From contig JBJXHG010000013.1 in the NCBI GenBank assembly GCA_046160865.1, positions 1-18,234 of the forward strand: DNA of 18,234 bases, written 5' to 3'. This stretch comes from JBJXHG01 sp046160865. GTDB taxonomy: Bacteria > Planctomycetota > UBA1135 > GCA-002686595. Under the pieces are notes generated by a model. That model was given only the letters and a program-made list of their open reading frames with translations, searched no databases and was not told the DNA's origin. The translations under genes were made by a program, and so were the position numbers. Positions 6,869 through 15,500 of the stretch are shown here, in pieces (positions within the stretch are counted from its first letter, which is position 1; each line of letters begins with the position of its first letter).

Positions 6869-8713
6869 ATGTTCGCTGCTTGCATCCGCGCCGGTCTGGC
6901 CCGCATCTCTCACCAAGTCCGTCGCGGGGCTGCGCCAGCGCGTTGGGAGCAAGGCGTCGCATCGGAATCGACCGCAGTCGACCTGATCGGTGAACGAGGA
7001 TCGATTCCGATCCAACAACGCCGCTCCGTGCGAGTTGCCGAGACCGTAGCAGGACTTGGTGTGAGATGCGGGCTCGGCTGGGCCGTCGCTCTCGTCCCAC
7101 TCGCGTCCGCTCAGACCGTTGCTCCGGCGAGCGAGGGCGCCTTCGAGCTCGTCTACTACGACACGCTCGACGAGCACGGCAACCTCACCGGCGGCGCGAC
7201 GCAGATGTGGCTGCCGTCGCGCGCGAGCTTGACCGGCCGCACCGGTGCGCCCCATGCGCAGCTCTCGGCCTTCGGCGGAAATCCCGCCAACCGCATCGAC
7301 TTCGTGTTCGTCGGGGACGGCTACACGTCCGCACAGCTCGGGACGTACGCCACGCACGTCAACAACGTCGTCGCGGCCTTCTTCAATCGGGTGCCGTACT
7401 CGACCTACCGCGATTACTTCACGGTGCACCGCATCGACGTCGTGTCGGTCGACTCCGGTGTCGACCACGATCCGACACAAGGGATCCTCAAGAACACGGC
7501 ACTCGACATGCGCTTCTGGTGCAGCGGCACGGAGCGCCTGCTCTGCGTCAACGTCAACAAGGCCTACAACTTCGCGAACAACGCGCCCGACGTCGATCTC
7601 GTCGCCGCGCTCGCGAACTCGACGATGTACGGCGGTGCGGGCTATCCGGGCAACGATTTGGGAACGTGCGCAGCGGCGAGCAGCGCGTCCGTCGAAATCT
7701 TGCAGCACGAGTTCGGTCACGCACTCGGCAACCTGGCGGACGAGTACGACTACGGCGGATCGACGACGTACTCGGGGCCGGAGCCCTCCGCGCCGAACGT
7801 GTCGAAGCTCCTCGCCTCAGCGATGCTCGCCGCCGGCACGAAATGGGCGAGCTGGCTCGGGACCAATCAGTCCCCGTACGACGGCCTCGTCGACACGTTC
7901 GAGGGCGCGAACTACTCGGCATTCGGAATCTACCGGCCGACGAGCAACTCGCTGATGCGCTCGCTCGGCCGTCCGTTCAACTTGCCGTCGATCGAGGCGC
8001 TGATCATCGAAATGTACAAGATCGTCGATCCGATCGACACGGCGTCGAGCACGCTCGTCGCGTACGACGGCACGGAGACACTGTTCGTCACGCCGATGGT
8101 GCCCGTGGGCCACAGCTTGGTCGTGCAATGGTCGCTCGACGGCATCGACATCCCCGGCGCCACGGGCACGACGCTCGATCTCGGCAGTCTCGGCCTCGGC
8201 CCGTGCGACCACACGGTCAGCGTGACGGTCCGCGACAACACGACGCTCGTGCGCAACGAAACGGCGCGCGCGCAGTGGATGACGCAGACGCGCGAGTACT
8301 TCGTGAGCCCGTCGGGCACGACGCTGTCGACGTACTGCGTGGCGGCGGCAAACACGGCGGGACCCGGCGCACTGATCGGCGCGCTCGGCTCGACGAGCCT
8401 CGCCGCGAACGATCTCGTCCTGACGGTCAGCGGCTGCCCGCCGTTCACGAACGGCTACTTCTTCTGGGGCCTCGGCACGACGCAGACGACGCTCGGCAAC
8501 GGCTTCCTCTGCGTGCAGCCGCCGATCATCCGCATGGCGATCACGCCCGCGGATGCGACCGGCGCGGCGGCCTTCGCTTTCCCCGCGCCCAACTGGTCGA
8601 GCTTCATCGTCCCCGGCACCGACGTGTACTTCCAATACTGGTATCGCAACGTCGCGGCCGGCGGTGCGCTGTTCAACGTGAGCAACGGGCTCAAAGCGCG
8701 CTTTTGCAACTGA
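6869..8713 (+). CDS. Secreted M64 (IgA peptidase-like) zinc metallopeptidase
   Basis: A 614-residue protein if started at the ATG at 6869, which has GGAG seven bases upstream. The catalytic domain shows NRIDFVFVGDGYTSAQL, then the zinc motif HEFGH (280-284) followed by GNLADEYDY, as in peptidase family M64. After about residue 380 comes an Ig-like stretch, and from Y489-C490 to the end lies the same Cys-patterned domain as in the protein upstream, ending FCN. The N-terminus is unusual: a 175-bp palindromic repeat occupies about residues 11-69 and splits the signal peptide. A second start, GTG at 7061 inside the repeat with AGGA six bases upstream, gives a 550-residue form beginning directly with a signal peptide (RCGLGWAVALVPLASAQ). 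Which start is used is unknown. The substrate is unknown; 'IgA' is only the family name. Confidence 0.82.
   Translation: MFAACIRAGLARISHQVRRGAAPARWEQGVASESTAVDLIGERGSIPIQQRRSVRVAETVAGLGVRCGLGWAVALVPLASAQTVAPASEGAFELVYYDTLDEHGNLTGGATQMWLPSRASLTGRTGAPHAQLSAFGGNPANRIDFVFVGDGYTSAQLGTYATHVNNVVAAFFNRVPYSTYRDYFTVHRIDVVSVDSGVDHDPTQGILKNTALDMRFWCSGTERLLCVNVNKAYNFANNAPDVDLVAALANSTMYGGAGYPGNDLGTCAAASSASVEILQHEFGHALGNLADEYDYGGSTTYSGPEPSAPNVSKLLASAMLAAGTKWASWLGTNQSPYDGLVDTFEGANYSAFGIYRPTSNSLMRSLGRPFNLPSIEALIIEMYKIVDPIDTASSTLVAYDGTETLFVTPMVPVGHSLVVQWSLDGIDIPGATGTTLDLGSLGLGPCDHTVSVTVRDNTTLVRNETARAQWMTQTREYFVSPSGTTLSTYCVAAANTAGPGALIGALGSTSLAANDLVLTVSGCPPFTNGYFFWGLGTTQTTLGNGFLCVQPPIIRMAITPADATGAAAFAFPAPNWSSFIVPGTDVYFQYWYRNVAAGGALFNVSNGLKARFCN
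6899..7073 (+). repeat. Palindromic repeat, copy B, inside the peptidase reading frame
   Basis: Terminal inverted repeats 6899-6917 and 7055-7073 match at 18 of 19 positions (GCCCGCATCTCTCACCAAG at the left end). The perfect 11-bp pair 6961-6971 / 7001-7011 and the apex 6981-6983 / 6989-6991 share exactly the same centre, 6986, so the whole element is one imperfect palindrome. It carries no stop codon in the peptidase frame. At least two frames of the opposite strand are also open across it. Confidence 0.85.
7051..7063 (+). promoter_or_regulatory. Ribosome binding site and GTG start supplied by the repeat
   Basis: AGGA at 7051-7054 lies six bases before GTG at 7061, both within the right arm of repeat B. 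Translation from here would begin directly with a compact signal peptide, so the inserted element may itself have restored a working start for the peptidase. Confidence 0.35.
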
Positions 8714-8741
8714 CGACCGCGCGCGAGTTCGAGACGCGCGG

Positions 8742-8760
8742 GCGCGTGGGCTCCACGCGC
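8742..8760 (+). terminator. Hairpin after the M64 peptidase gene
   Basis: GCGCGTGG pairs perfectly with CCACGCGC around a three-base loop, 28 bases after the stop codon. No T-run follows, so termination strength is uncertain. It lies 32 bases before the radical SAM start. Confidence 0.4.
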
Positions 8761-8792
8761 GCTCTCGTTCGCTCGCATCCGACACACCGAGT

Positions 8793-9824
8793 ATGAGCGG
8801 CGCACCGCGCAGGGTGAGCAACCCGCCGAATCCATGGCAATCGACGCACGTCGAGTGGCTCGAAGAGCCTCCGCGCGCCGAGACGGAGGTGTACGAGGAG
8901 GAGGCGCGCTCGATCCTCGCCGCGAACGACAGCCCCGACGTCGGCTTTCATTGGAGCGTCAATCCGTATCGAGGCTGCTCGCACGCATGCGCGTACTGCT
9001 ACGCGCGCGCGAGCCACCAGTACCTCGGCTTCGGTGCCGGCACCGACTTCGAACGCCGCATCGTCGTGAAGACGAATGCGCCGGAGCTGCTCGAGCGCGC
9101 GCTCGCGCAGGCGTCGTGGAAGCGCGAGACGATCGCGTTCTCGGGCAACACCGACTGCTACCAGCCGCTCGAGGCGAGCTACCGGCTGACGCGACGCTGC
9201 CTCGAGGCGTGCCTCGCGCGCGCGAATCCGATCGTCGTCATCACGAAGGGCGGGCTCGTGCGACGCGACACCGACGTGCTCGCCGCGCTCGCGAAGAAAG
9301 CGAGCGTGCGCGTGTGCGTCAGCATCCCGTTCGCGTCCGACGATCTCGCGCGTGCGATCGAGCCCGGCGCCGGCGCTTCGTCGAAGCGATTCGAGACGTT
9401 GCGCGCACTCTCGGACGCCGGCGTTCCGACGGGCGTCGCGATCGCGCCGCTGATCCCAGGGCTCAACGACAGCGACGTCCCCGAGCTCTTGTCGCGCGCG
9501 CGCGATGCCGGCGCGACAACCGCGTTCATGACGCTCGTGCGGCTCTCCGGCGAAGTGCTGCCCGTATTCACCGAGCGCATCGAGGCCGTGCTCCCGGAAC
9601 GTGCACGCAAGATCATGTCCGCGATCCGCGAGGTGCGTGGCGGGCGCATGAACGACGCGCGCTTCGGCGAACGCATGCACGGCAGCGGACCTCGTTGGCG
9701 AGCGATCGAGCAACTGTTCGAGATCCACTGCCGCAAGCTCGGCCTGAATCCGCGCACGGACGAGGTGCGCGGGACGCGACCAGCCCGACCGCGCGAGCGT
9801 CAGCGCGACCTCTTCGGCGACTGA
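8793..9824 (+). CDS. PA0069 family radical SAM protein
   Basis: A 343-residue cytoplasmic radical SAM enzyme. The [4Fe-4S] cluster motif is NPYRGCSHACAYCYAR with C62, C66 and C69 (CX3CX2C). The early WSVNPYRGCSHACAYCYAR block, the RIVVKTNAPELL strand, the IAFSGNTDCYQPLE segment and the RQRDLFGD ending fit the PA0069-like, spore-photoproduct-lyase-related group. Its reaction is not known to me. The ATG at 8793 has only a weak upstream site (GAG), but it precedes all conserved blocks and gives a normal family length. It follows the peptidase gene by 79 bases with a hairpin between them, and a candidate terminator follows it. It is probably its own transcription unit. Confidence 0.85.
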   Translation: MSGAPRRVSNPPNPWQSTHVEWLEEPPRAETEVYEEEARSILAANDSPDVGFHWSVNPYRGCSHACAYCYARASHQYLGFGAGTDFERRIVVKTNAPELLERALAQASWKRETIAFSGNTDCYQPLEASYRLTRRCLEACLARANPIVVITKGGLVRRDTDVLAALAKKASVRVCVSIPFASDDLARAIEPGAGASSKRFETLRALSDAGVPTGVAIAPLIPGLNDSDVPELLSRARDAGATTAFMTLVRLSGEVLPVFTERIEAVLPERARKIMSAIREVRGGRMNDARFGERMHGSGPRWRAIEQLFEIHCRKLGLNPRTDEVRGTRPARPRERQRDLFGD

Positions 9825-9897
9825 CGCGCGGCGCTCGCGACTTTCAATTTCTACGCTCCGAAGTGAAACCGCTCGCTGCGCCGCTCGTCAGTTGGAT

Positions 9898-9925
9898 GGG
9901 GGCAAAGAAGTCCGCCCCCGTGTTT
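9898..9925 (+). terminator. Candidate terminator after the radical SAM gene
   Basis: GGGGGC (9898-9903) pairs with GCCCCC (9914-9919) around a 10-base loop, followed by GTGTTT. It lies 73 bases after the stop codon. Confidence 0.45.
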
Positions 9926-9991
9926 CGTCTCCCCGATGCGCGGCTGCGATCTCACGCGAACTCGTCGAGTCGTGCGTCCGGGCGGCTGTTC

Positions 9992-10154
9992 GCCCGCGTT
10001 TCTCACCAAGCGCGTTGCGAGGTTCCGCCAGCGCGTTCGGGGTGAGGCCTTGCACCGGAGTCGAATGGAGGTCCGCGAGGATCGATCCCGATCGATCGAT
10101 GCCGCGCCGAGCGAAATCTCGCGACCACCGCAGGACGTGGTGGGAGATGCGGGC
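9992..10154 (+). repeat. Palindromic repeat, copy C, between convergent genes
   Basis: Terminal repeats are at 9992-10010 and 10136-10154, matching the family consensus with a few changes. The inner pair 10055-10064 / 10082-10091 shares the centre 10073 with the ends. The orientation is as in copy B. It fills most of the 359-bp gap between the convergent radical SAM and thioesterase genes and ends 29 bases from the thioesterase stop. Confidence 0.75.
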
Positions 10155-10183
10155 TCGGGCCGCGGCGAGGTTTGGGACGTGCC

Positions 10184-10648
10184 CTAATCCCAGCGATGGA
10201 AGGCCGGATGACCTTCCTTCACGGCGACGAACACGCCGCGGCACGTCGAAGTCACCTTGCCGCCGGATGACAACGTCGCTTCGATCACCGCACGGTCTTC
10301 GCTCGACTCGACGACCGTCGCTTCCAAGCGCACCGGCGCCGTCGAGGGCGTCGGACGCTTGAGCTTCACGTGGAACTCGCTCGTGACGGTGCTCGGTGGC
10401 TCGGTCGCGCCGCTCTTCGTCATCAGGTGCCACGCAGCGGTCCAGTTGCTGTGGCAGTCGAGGAGTGCGCCGACGATGCCACCGTTCAGCATGCCGGGGA
10501 ACGCTTCGTGGTGCGGATCCGGCGTCCAATCCGCCACGATCTTGTCGCCGTCGACGCGACTCTTGATGCGCAGACCCTTCTCGTTCTTCGGTCCGCACCC
10601 GAAGCAGCGATTGTTCGGCGCGAAACGGTCTTGAAGGCTCGACGTCAT
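10184..10648 (-). CDS. PaaI family hotdog-fold thioesterase
   Basis: A 154-residue single-domain hotdog protein, probably hydrolysing acyl- or aryl-CoA thioesters in the cytoplasm. It shows the N-terminal NNRCFGCGPKNEKGLRIK typical of this subgroup (C15 and C18). Next come HHEAFPGMLNGGIVGALLDCHSNW, with the Asn-Gly-Gly turn at 55-57 and D64 on the central helix, then VTSEFHVKLKRPTP and a final GKVTSTCRGVFVAV strand. The usual HGG is NGG here. The ATG at 10648 is chosen because the CFGCG block follows closely; the frame is open to 10867, but the added part runs into a repeat. No clear ribosome site is visible. It is a single gene flanked by two palindromic repeats. Substrate unknown. Confidence 0.83.
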   Translation of the reverse strand: MTSSLQDRFAPNNRCFGCGPKNEKGLRIKSRVDGDKIVADWTPDPHHEAFPGMLNGGIVGALLDCHSNWTAAWHLMTKSGATEPPSTVTSEFHVKLKRPTPSTAPVRLEATVVESSEDRAVIEATLSSGGKVTSTCRGVFVAVKEGHPAFHRWD

Positions 10649-10798
10649 CGCATGTACAGCTTGGGATTCATCGACTCGCGAGACCGTAGCGACGACGCTC
10701 GGCCGTCGCAACTCGTCGTGCTGCGAGCCCACACTTCTCACCACTCCGCGCGCGAAACGGTACCCGTGTCGGTGCGTGCAAGTCGAGCGACTGAGCGC

Positions 10799-10830
10799 AC
10801 CCTCAGCGACCCGATCAAGTCGCTGAGGGT
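10799..10830. other. 12-bp perfect stem-loop inside repeat D
   Basis: ACCCTCAGCGAC (10799-10810) pairs perfectly with GTCGCTGAGGGT (10819-10830) around an 8-base loop. No T-run follows on either strand. This is the strongest simple hairpin seen in the window. Confidence 0.8.
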
Positions 10831-10852
10831 TGAGCCAAGGTGCGCGCGCATC

Positions 10853-10875
10853 GCAGGCTCGCAGCACGAGCCTGC
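10853..10875. other. 9-bp perfect stem-loop inside repeat D
   Basis: GCAGGCTCG (10853-10861) pairs perfectly with CGAGCCTGC (10867-10875) around CAGCA. It sits to the right of the 12-bp stem-loop, the two lying roughly symmetrically about the centre of repeat D. Confidence 0.75.
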
Positions 10876-10956
10876 AACGAGGATCCCGACGGAGCTCGGC
10901 GCCGCCGACGCCGGCGGTTGCGCCGCTGCAGCCGCGGTGTGGTGAGAGATGCGGGC

Positions 10957-11372
10957 GAGGACTCGGCCGCCTCGTGGAACTCCGTGCGCGGGACAGCGCG
11001 CCACCGCCGTGAGCTCGCCGAACAGCTCTCCGGGGGCTATCCGCCGCCCGGGGCAGTTCAGCGTGTTGCAGGGCATGCGCTCGGCCTGCTCATTTCATTA
11101 AGGAACGGGGCGGATCTCGCGCGCGCGTTGGTGTCCGTACGCGTCGTGTGCACGGCTCCAACCAATTCCTGCGCACGTCGGAACGGGTTTCCACGGACAC
11201 TCGCTAGGATGAGCAACCCCGTTCGCGGCCCCCCCCTCTCCCGAACCTTCAAACGAGAAAGGGCGCCGCGCGTGCGTCCGTCTGATGTGATCGCGTGGTT
11301 TTTCGCGTTGCCACCCGACGCCCCTCGGAGTTCCGTGCGTGACCGAGAACTCAGCGCGGGATCTGAACGCTC
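10957..11372. other. Intergenic leader region of the efflux operon
   Basis: After repeat D, 416 bases precede the first operon start. The stretch contains one AT-richer patch around 11090-11102 (CATTTCATTAAG) that could be part of a promoter, but I cannot assign matching -35 and -10 boxes. It also holds a weak open frame at 11209-11376. No regulator gene or clear operator is seen. Confidence 0.5.
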
Positions 11373-11376
11373 GTGA
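11209..11376 (+). CDS. Possible 55-residue leader ORF of the efflux operon
   Basis: The frame starts at ATG 11209 and its TGA overlaps the candidate GTG start of the adaptor gene (GTGA, four bases). This is the same arrangement as between the outer-membrane factor and polyphosphate kinase genes. The peptide is Arg-, Pro- and Ser-rich with no recognisable domain, and it lacks a convincing ribosome site. It may be only a chance frame in GC-rich DNA. Confidence 0.2.
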   Translation: MSNPVRGPPLSRTFKRERAPRVRPSDVIAWFFALPPDAPRSSVRDRELSAGSERS

Positions 11377-12584
11377 ACGTCTCCCCCATGCAGAAACCTC
11401 CGATGCAACGATTCGCATCGCCTCTTTCCGTCCTGCTCCTCTCGTGCGCTCTCGCGAGTTGCCCGGGCAAGAAGGAAGCCGCCGCTCCGCCTCCTCCGCC
11501 CCCCGACGTGAAGGTCGCGCAAGTGCTGCAGCGCGACGTCCCCGTGTACATCGAGGCCATCGGCGAAACGCGCGGCAACACGGAGATCGAGATCCGCGCG
11601 CGCGTCGAAGGCTTCATCCAAAGCGTCGACTACAAAGAAGGTTCGCTGGTCAAGAAGGGTCAGCTGCTCTACACGATCGACTCGCGACCTTTCGAAGCGA
11701 ACCTGGCCAAGACCAAAGCCAGCGTGGCGGAAGCCGAGGCTCAACTCGCGCGCACGCACCAAGACGTCGTGCGCTACGAGCCGCTCGTCCAGAAGAACGC
11801 GATTTCGCGGCAGGAGTACGAGACCGCGGTCGCGCTGGAGAAGGCCGCCGCAGCGATGCTGGATGCCTCCAAGGCCGTGCTCGAACAAGCGCAGATCGAC
11901 CTCTCCTACACGAAGGTGAATGCGCCCGAGGACGGCTTAGCCGGACGAACCGAGGTCTACGCCGGCACTCTGGTGGGACGCGGGCAGAGCACGCTGCTCA
12001 CGCGCATCTCGCGCATCGACCCGATTCACGTGCGGTTCAGCTTCCCCGAGAAGGACTACCTCGCGCTCGCGCGCAAGCGCGGCAGTGGTGTGAGCTCGGA
12101 GACGCCGCCGACGGTTCCGTTCGAATTGGTGATGGCCGACGGGACCACGCATCCCTCTTCCGGCAAGCTCGTTTTCTTGGATCGCAACGTCGACGCACAG
12201 ACGGGCACGATCATGGGCGAGGCCGAATTCGCGAACCCCGGGGAAATCGTGCGCCCCGGCCAGTACGCACGTGTGCGCGCCACGATCGAACAGCGGCCTG
12301 GCGCGATCCTCGTACCGCAACGCGCCGTGCAGGAGACCCAGGGCATCTTCAGCGTGATGGTCCTCGGCCAGGGCGATGAGCTCGAGCAGCGCCCCGTGAC
12401 ACCGGCCGAGCGCGTCGGTTCCCTGTGGGTGATCGCGTCGGGTTTGAAGGGCGGCGAGCGCGTCGTCGTCGAGGGACTGCAGAAAGTGCGACCCAAGATG
12501 AAGGTGAACGCACAGGAAGTGCCAGCGGAGGAGAGCCCTTCCGGGGTGACCGAACCGGCGACCAAGACCGGCGAGTCGAAGTAG
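11373..12584 (+). CDS. RND efflux periplasmic adaptor (AcrA/MexA type lipoprotein)
   Basis: A 403-residue membrane-fusion protein that links the inner-membrane pump to the outer-membrane channel. A lipoprotein signal ends in LASC with the lipidated Cys at residue 30 (from the GTG at 11373), followed by a Pro-rich linker. The order is normal: half lipoyl domain (IRARVEGFIQSVDYKEGSLV), an alpha-hairpin rich in Ala, Glu and Gln (about 105-180), the second lipoyl half (INAPEDG-like VNAPEDGLAGR), a beta-barrel with DPIHVRFSFPEKD, and a membrane-proximal domain with ILVPQRAVQE. Start choice is open: GTG 11373, ATG 11388 or ATG 11403 all give a usable signal, and none has a good ribosome site. First gene of a four-gene operon; the pump follows after three bases. 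Confidence 0.92.
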   Translation: MNVSPMQKPPMQRFASPLSVLLLSCALASCPGKKEAAAPPPPPPDVKVAQVLQRDVPVYIEAIGETRGNTEIEIRARVEGFIQSVDYKEGSLVKKGQLLYTIDSRPFEANLAKTKASVAEAEAQLARTHQDVVRYEPLVQKNAISRQEYETAVALEKAAAAMLDASKAVLEQAQIDLSYTKVNAPEDGLAGRTEVYAGTLVGRGQSTLLTRISRIDPIHVRFSFPEKDYLALARKRGSGVSSETPPTVPFELVMADGTTHPSSGKLVFLDRNVDAQTGTIMGEAEFANPGEIVRPGQYARVRATIEQRPGAILVPQRAVQETQGIFSVMVLGQGDELEQRPVTPAERVGSLWVIASGLKGGERVVVEGLQKVRPKMKVNAQEVPAEESPSGVTEPATKTGESK

Positions 12585-12587
12585 CCC

Positions 12588-15500
12588 ATGGCCAACTTCT
12601 TCATCCGGCGCCCGATCGTCGCGATCGTCATCGCGATCATGACCGTGATCATGGGGCTCGTCGCCCTGCAGGGCCTGAGCGTCGAGCAGTACCCCTTCCT
12701 CGCGCCACCGACGATTCGCGTCACCGCGAACTACCCGGGCGCCTCGGCCATCGCAGTCGAGCAGTCGGTGGCAACGCCGATCGAGCAAGAGGTCAACGGC
12801 GTCGACGACATGATCTACATGAAGTCGTCGAACACGAGCGACGGCCGCATGCAGCTCGACGTCAACTTCACGGTGGGCGTCAGCCAGGACAACGCGAACG
12901 TCTTGACGCAGAACCGCGTCTCGGCCGCGCAAGCGCGACTGCCGCAGGAGGTCGTTCAGCAGGGCGTCACGGTCAAAAAGATGAGCCCGAGCATCTTGAT
13001 GCTCATCTCGATCTACTCACCCGGGAAGAGCTACGACGCGAACTTCCTCATCAACTACTGCGGAATCAATCTGCGCGACCAGCTGCTGCGCATCCCCGGC
13101 ATCGCCCAGGTGGACCTCTTCGGCGGTACGGATTACGGCATGCGCATCTGGCTGCAGCCGGACAAGCTCGCGAAGCTCGGGCTCACTCCGTCCGACGTGA
13201 TCGCGGCGATCAAGGAGCAGAACCTCCAGGCCCCGTCGGGAAAGATCGGCGGCGAGCCCGCACCGCTTGGCCAAGACTTCACCTACACGGTCAGCGTTCC
13301 GAGCCGACTCATCGCGGCGTCCGAGTTCGAGAACATCATCCTGCGCGAGACCGAGACCGGCGCGCAGATTCGGATCCGCGACGTCGGTCGCGCCGAGCTG
13401 GGCTCGCAGAACTACGACTCGTTCGGGCGTTTGAACGGCCAGCCGGCGGGAGCGATGGCGGTGTACCTGCTGCCGGGCGCGAACCAGCTCAAGGCGGCCG
13501 AGGCCATCTACGAGACGATGGCGCGCGCCAAGGAGCTCTTCCCCGCCGACATGGACTACCGGGTCGTCTACGACACGACGCCGGCGGTGGAGGCCTCGAT
13601 CGAGTCGATCATCCACACGTTCATCGAGGCGGTGATCCTCGTCACGCTCGTCGTCTTCATCTTCCTCCAGAACTTCCGCGCGACGCTGATCCCGCTCCTG
13701 ACCGTGCCGGTCTCGCTCATCGGGACGTTCATCTTCTTCCCGATGCTCGGCTTCTCGGTCAACACGCTCTCGATGTTCGGGCTCGTGCTCGCGATCGGCA
13801 TCGTCGTCGACGACGCGATCGTGGTGGTCGAGGCGGTGATGCACCACATCGAGCACGGGATGAATCCGAGGGAGGCGACGGTCCAGGCGATGAAGGAGGT
13901 GTCCGCTCCAGTCATCGGCATCGCGCTGATCCTGTCGGCCGTGTTCATCCCGGTCGCGTTCGTCGGCGGCCTGACCGGGCAGATGTACCAGCAGTTCGCG
14001 CTCACGATCGCGATCTCGGTGCTCCTCTCGGCCTTCAGCGCGCTGTCTCTCTCGCCGGCGCTGGCGTGCATGCTGTTGAAGCCCGCGAAGGAGAAGAAGG
14101 GCTGGCTCGCGAAGTTCTTCGGCGGGTTCAACAAAGGCTTCGACTGGACCACGCAGCGTTACGTGGGCGTCTCGCGGCTGCTCGTGCGACGTGCCTTCGT
14201 GACGGTCCTCATCGTGGGCGGAGTCGTCGCCGGATCGGCATTCTTCGCCAAACGCGTGCCCGCCGGTTTCATCCCCGACGAAGACCAAGGCATCTTCGGA
14301 GTCGCCGTGCAGTTGCCGGCAGCGTCGTCGCTGCAGCGCACGAGCGATCTCCTCGCGCAGGTCGAAGAGATCCTCGCGAACACCGACGGAGTCGAGTCCT
14401 ACCAGACGATCGGCGGCTACGGCGCGGTCACGAGCACCTATCAGCCGAACTTCGGGACGATCTTCGTGCGCTTGAAGCCGTGGGCCGAGCGCAAGGGCGA
14501 CGCGCTGCACGTCAAAGGAATCATGGCCGCGGTGCAGGGACAGCTCGTCCGCATCCCCGAGGCGATCGCGTTCCCGTTCAACATCCCGACGATCGCCGGC
14601 TTCGGCGCATCCGCCGGCTTCAACTTCCTCTTGCAGGATCGAAGCGGAACGATGAGCGTCGCCGAGCTCGGCGAACAGTCTCGGAAGTTCCTCGCCGCTG
14701 CTCGCGAGCGACCCCAGCTCGCGAACCTCTTCACGTCGTTCGATCCCACCTATCCGCAAGTCAAGGTCGACCTCGACCGCGACAAGGCGCGCAAGCTCGG
14801 CGTCCCGGTGAACGAGGCCTTCCAGGCGCTGTCGACCGCGCTTGGCGGGTCGTACGTCAACGACTTCAACCGCTTCGGCCGACTGTTCCGTGTGTACGTG
14901 CAGGCTGAAGGCGACGCCCGCACGGATCCGGAGGACATCGGCAAGGTCTACGTGCGGAGCCAGACGACGAACGAGATGATCCCGCTCGCGACGCTCACGG
15001 ACGTGCAATCGTCGTCGGGCTCCGAGATCACGACACGCTTCAACCTGTTGCGTTCGGTGGAGATCAACGGAGTTCCCGGACGCGGGTTCACGTCGGGTCA
15101 AGCACTGGCCGCTCTGGAAGAGGTCTTCCACGAGGTGATGCCGTCCAACATGGGTTTCGCGTACTCCTCACTCTCCTACCAGGAGAAGACCGCGCCGCCC
15201 GCCGGGCCGACCCTCCTCATGGCGATCGTGTGCGTCTTCCTCCTGCTCGCCGCGATGTACGAGAGTTGGCGCTTGCCCTGGGCTGTGCTCCTCGGATCTC
15301 CGCTGGTCGCCTTGGGCGCGTTCTTTGGCGCGTGGTTGATGGGCTACGACAACAACGTCTACGTCCAAGTCGGACTGTTCATGTTGATCGGACTCGCGGC
15401 GAAGAACGCGATCCTGATCGTCGAGTTCGCCAAGGCCAAGCACGAGCAAGACAACATGAGCATCGAGGAAGCGGCGCTCGAATCCGCGCGCCTGCGCTTC

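Larger units (their letters stand above)
10727..10956. repeat. Palindromic repeat, copy D, long variant
   Basis: Terminal repeats at 10727-10745 and 10938-10956 match the family, the right one closely (TGGTGAGAGATGCGGGC). At 230 bp it is the longest copy. The interior differs from A-C: two independent hairpins replace the single dyad. It lies 78 bases upstream of the thioesterase start, in the 724-bp gap before the efflux operon. Confidence 0.65.

Noticed and set aside
6899..7073. Sequencing or assembly artefact as the cause of the repeat inside the peptidase frame
   Set aside because: Both terminal repeats are intact, the frame is kept, and related but non-identical copies occur elsewhere in the window, so a genuine insertion is more likely.
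5384..7720. 778-codon open frame on the minus strand
   Set aside because: It is antisense to the propeller and peptidase genes, is Arg/Asp/Val-rich with no domain, and reflects absence of AT-rich stop codons in GC-rich DNA.
9992..10956. CRISPR-like array around the two repeats near the thioesterase gene
   Set aside because: The repeats are long palindromes at irregular spacing with a gene between them; there are no short identical repeats with unique spacers and no cas gene.
12425..14908. 827-codon open frame on the plus strand overlapping the RND genes
   Set aside because: An out-of-frame reading of the pump gene, Arg-rich and without recognisable motifs; the pump frame is clearly the real one.
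13017..15131. 704-codon open frame on the minus strand
   Set aside because: Antisense to the RND pump gene, with low-complexity Arg/Glu/Asp/His composition typical of a shadow frame.
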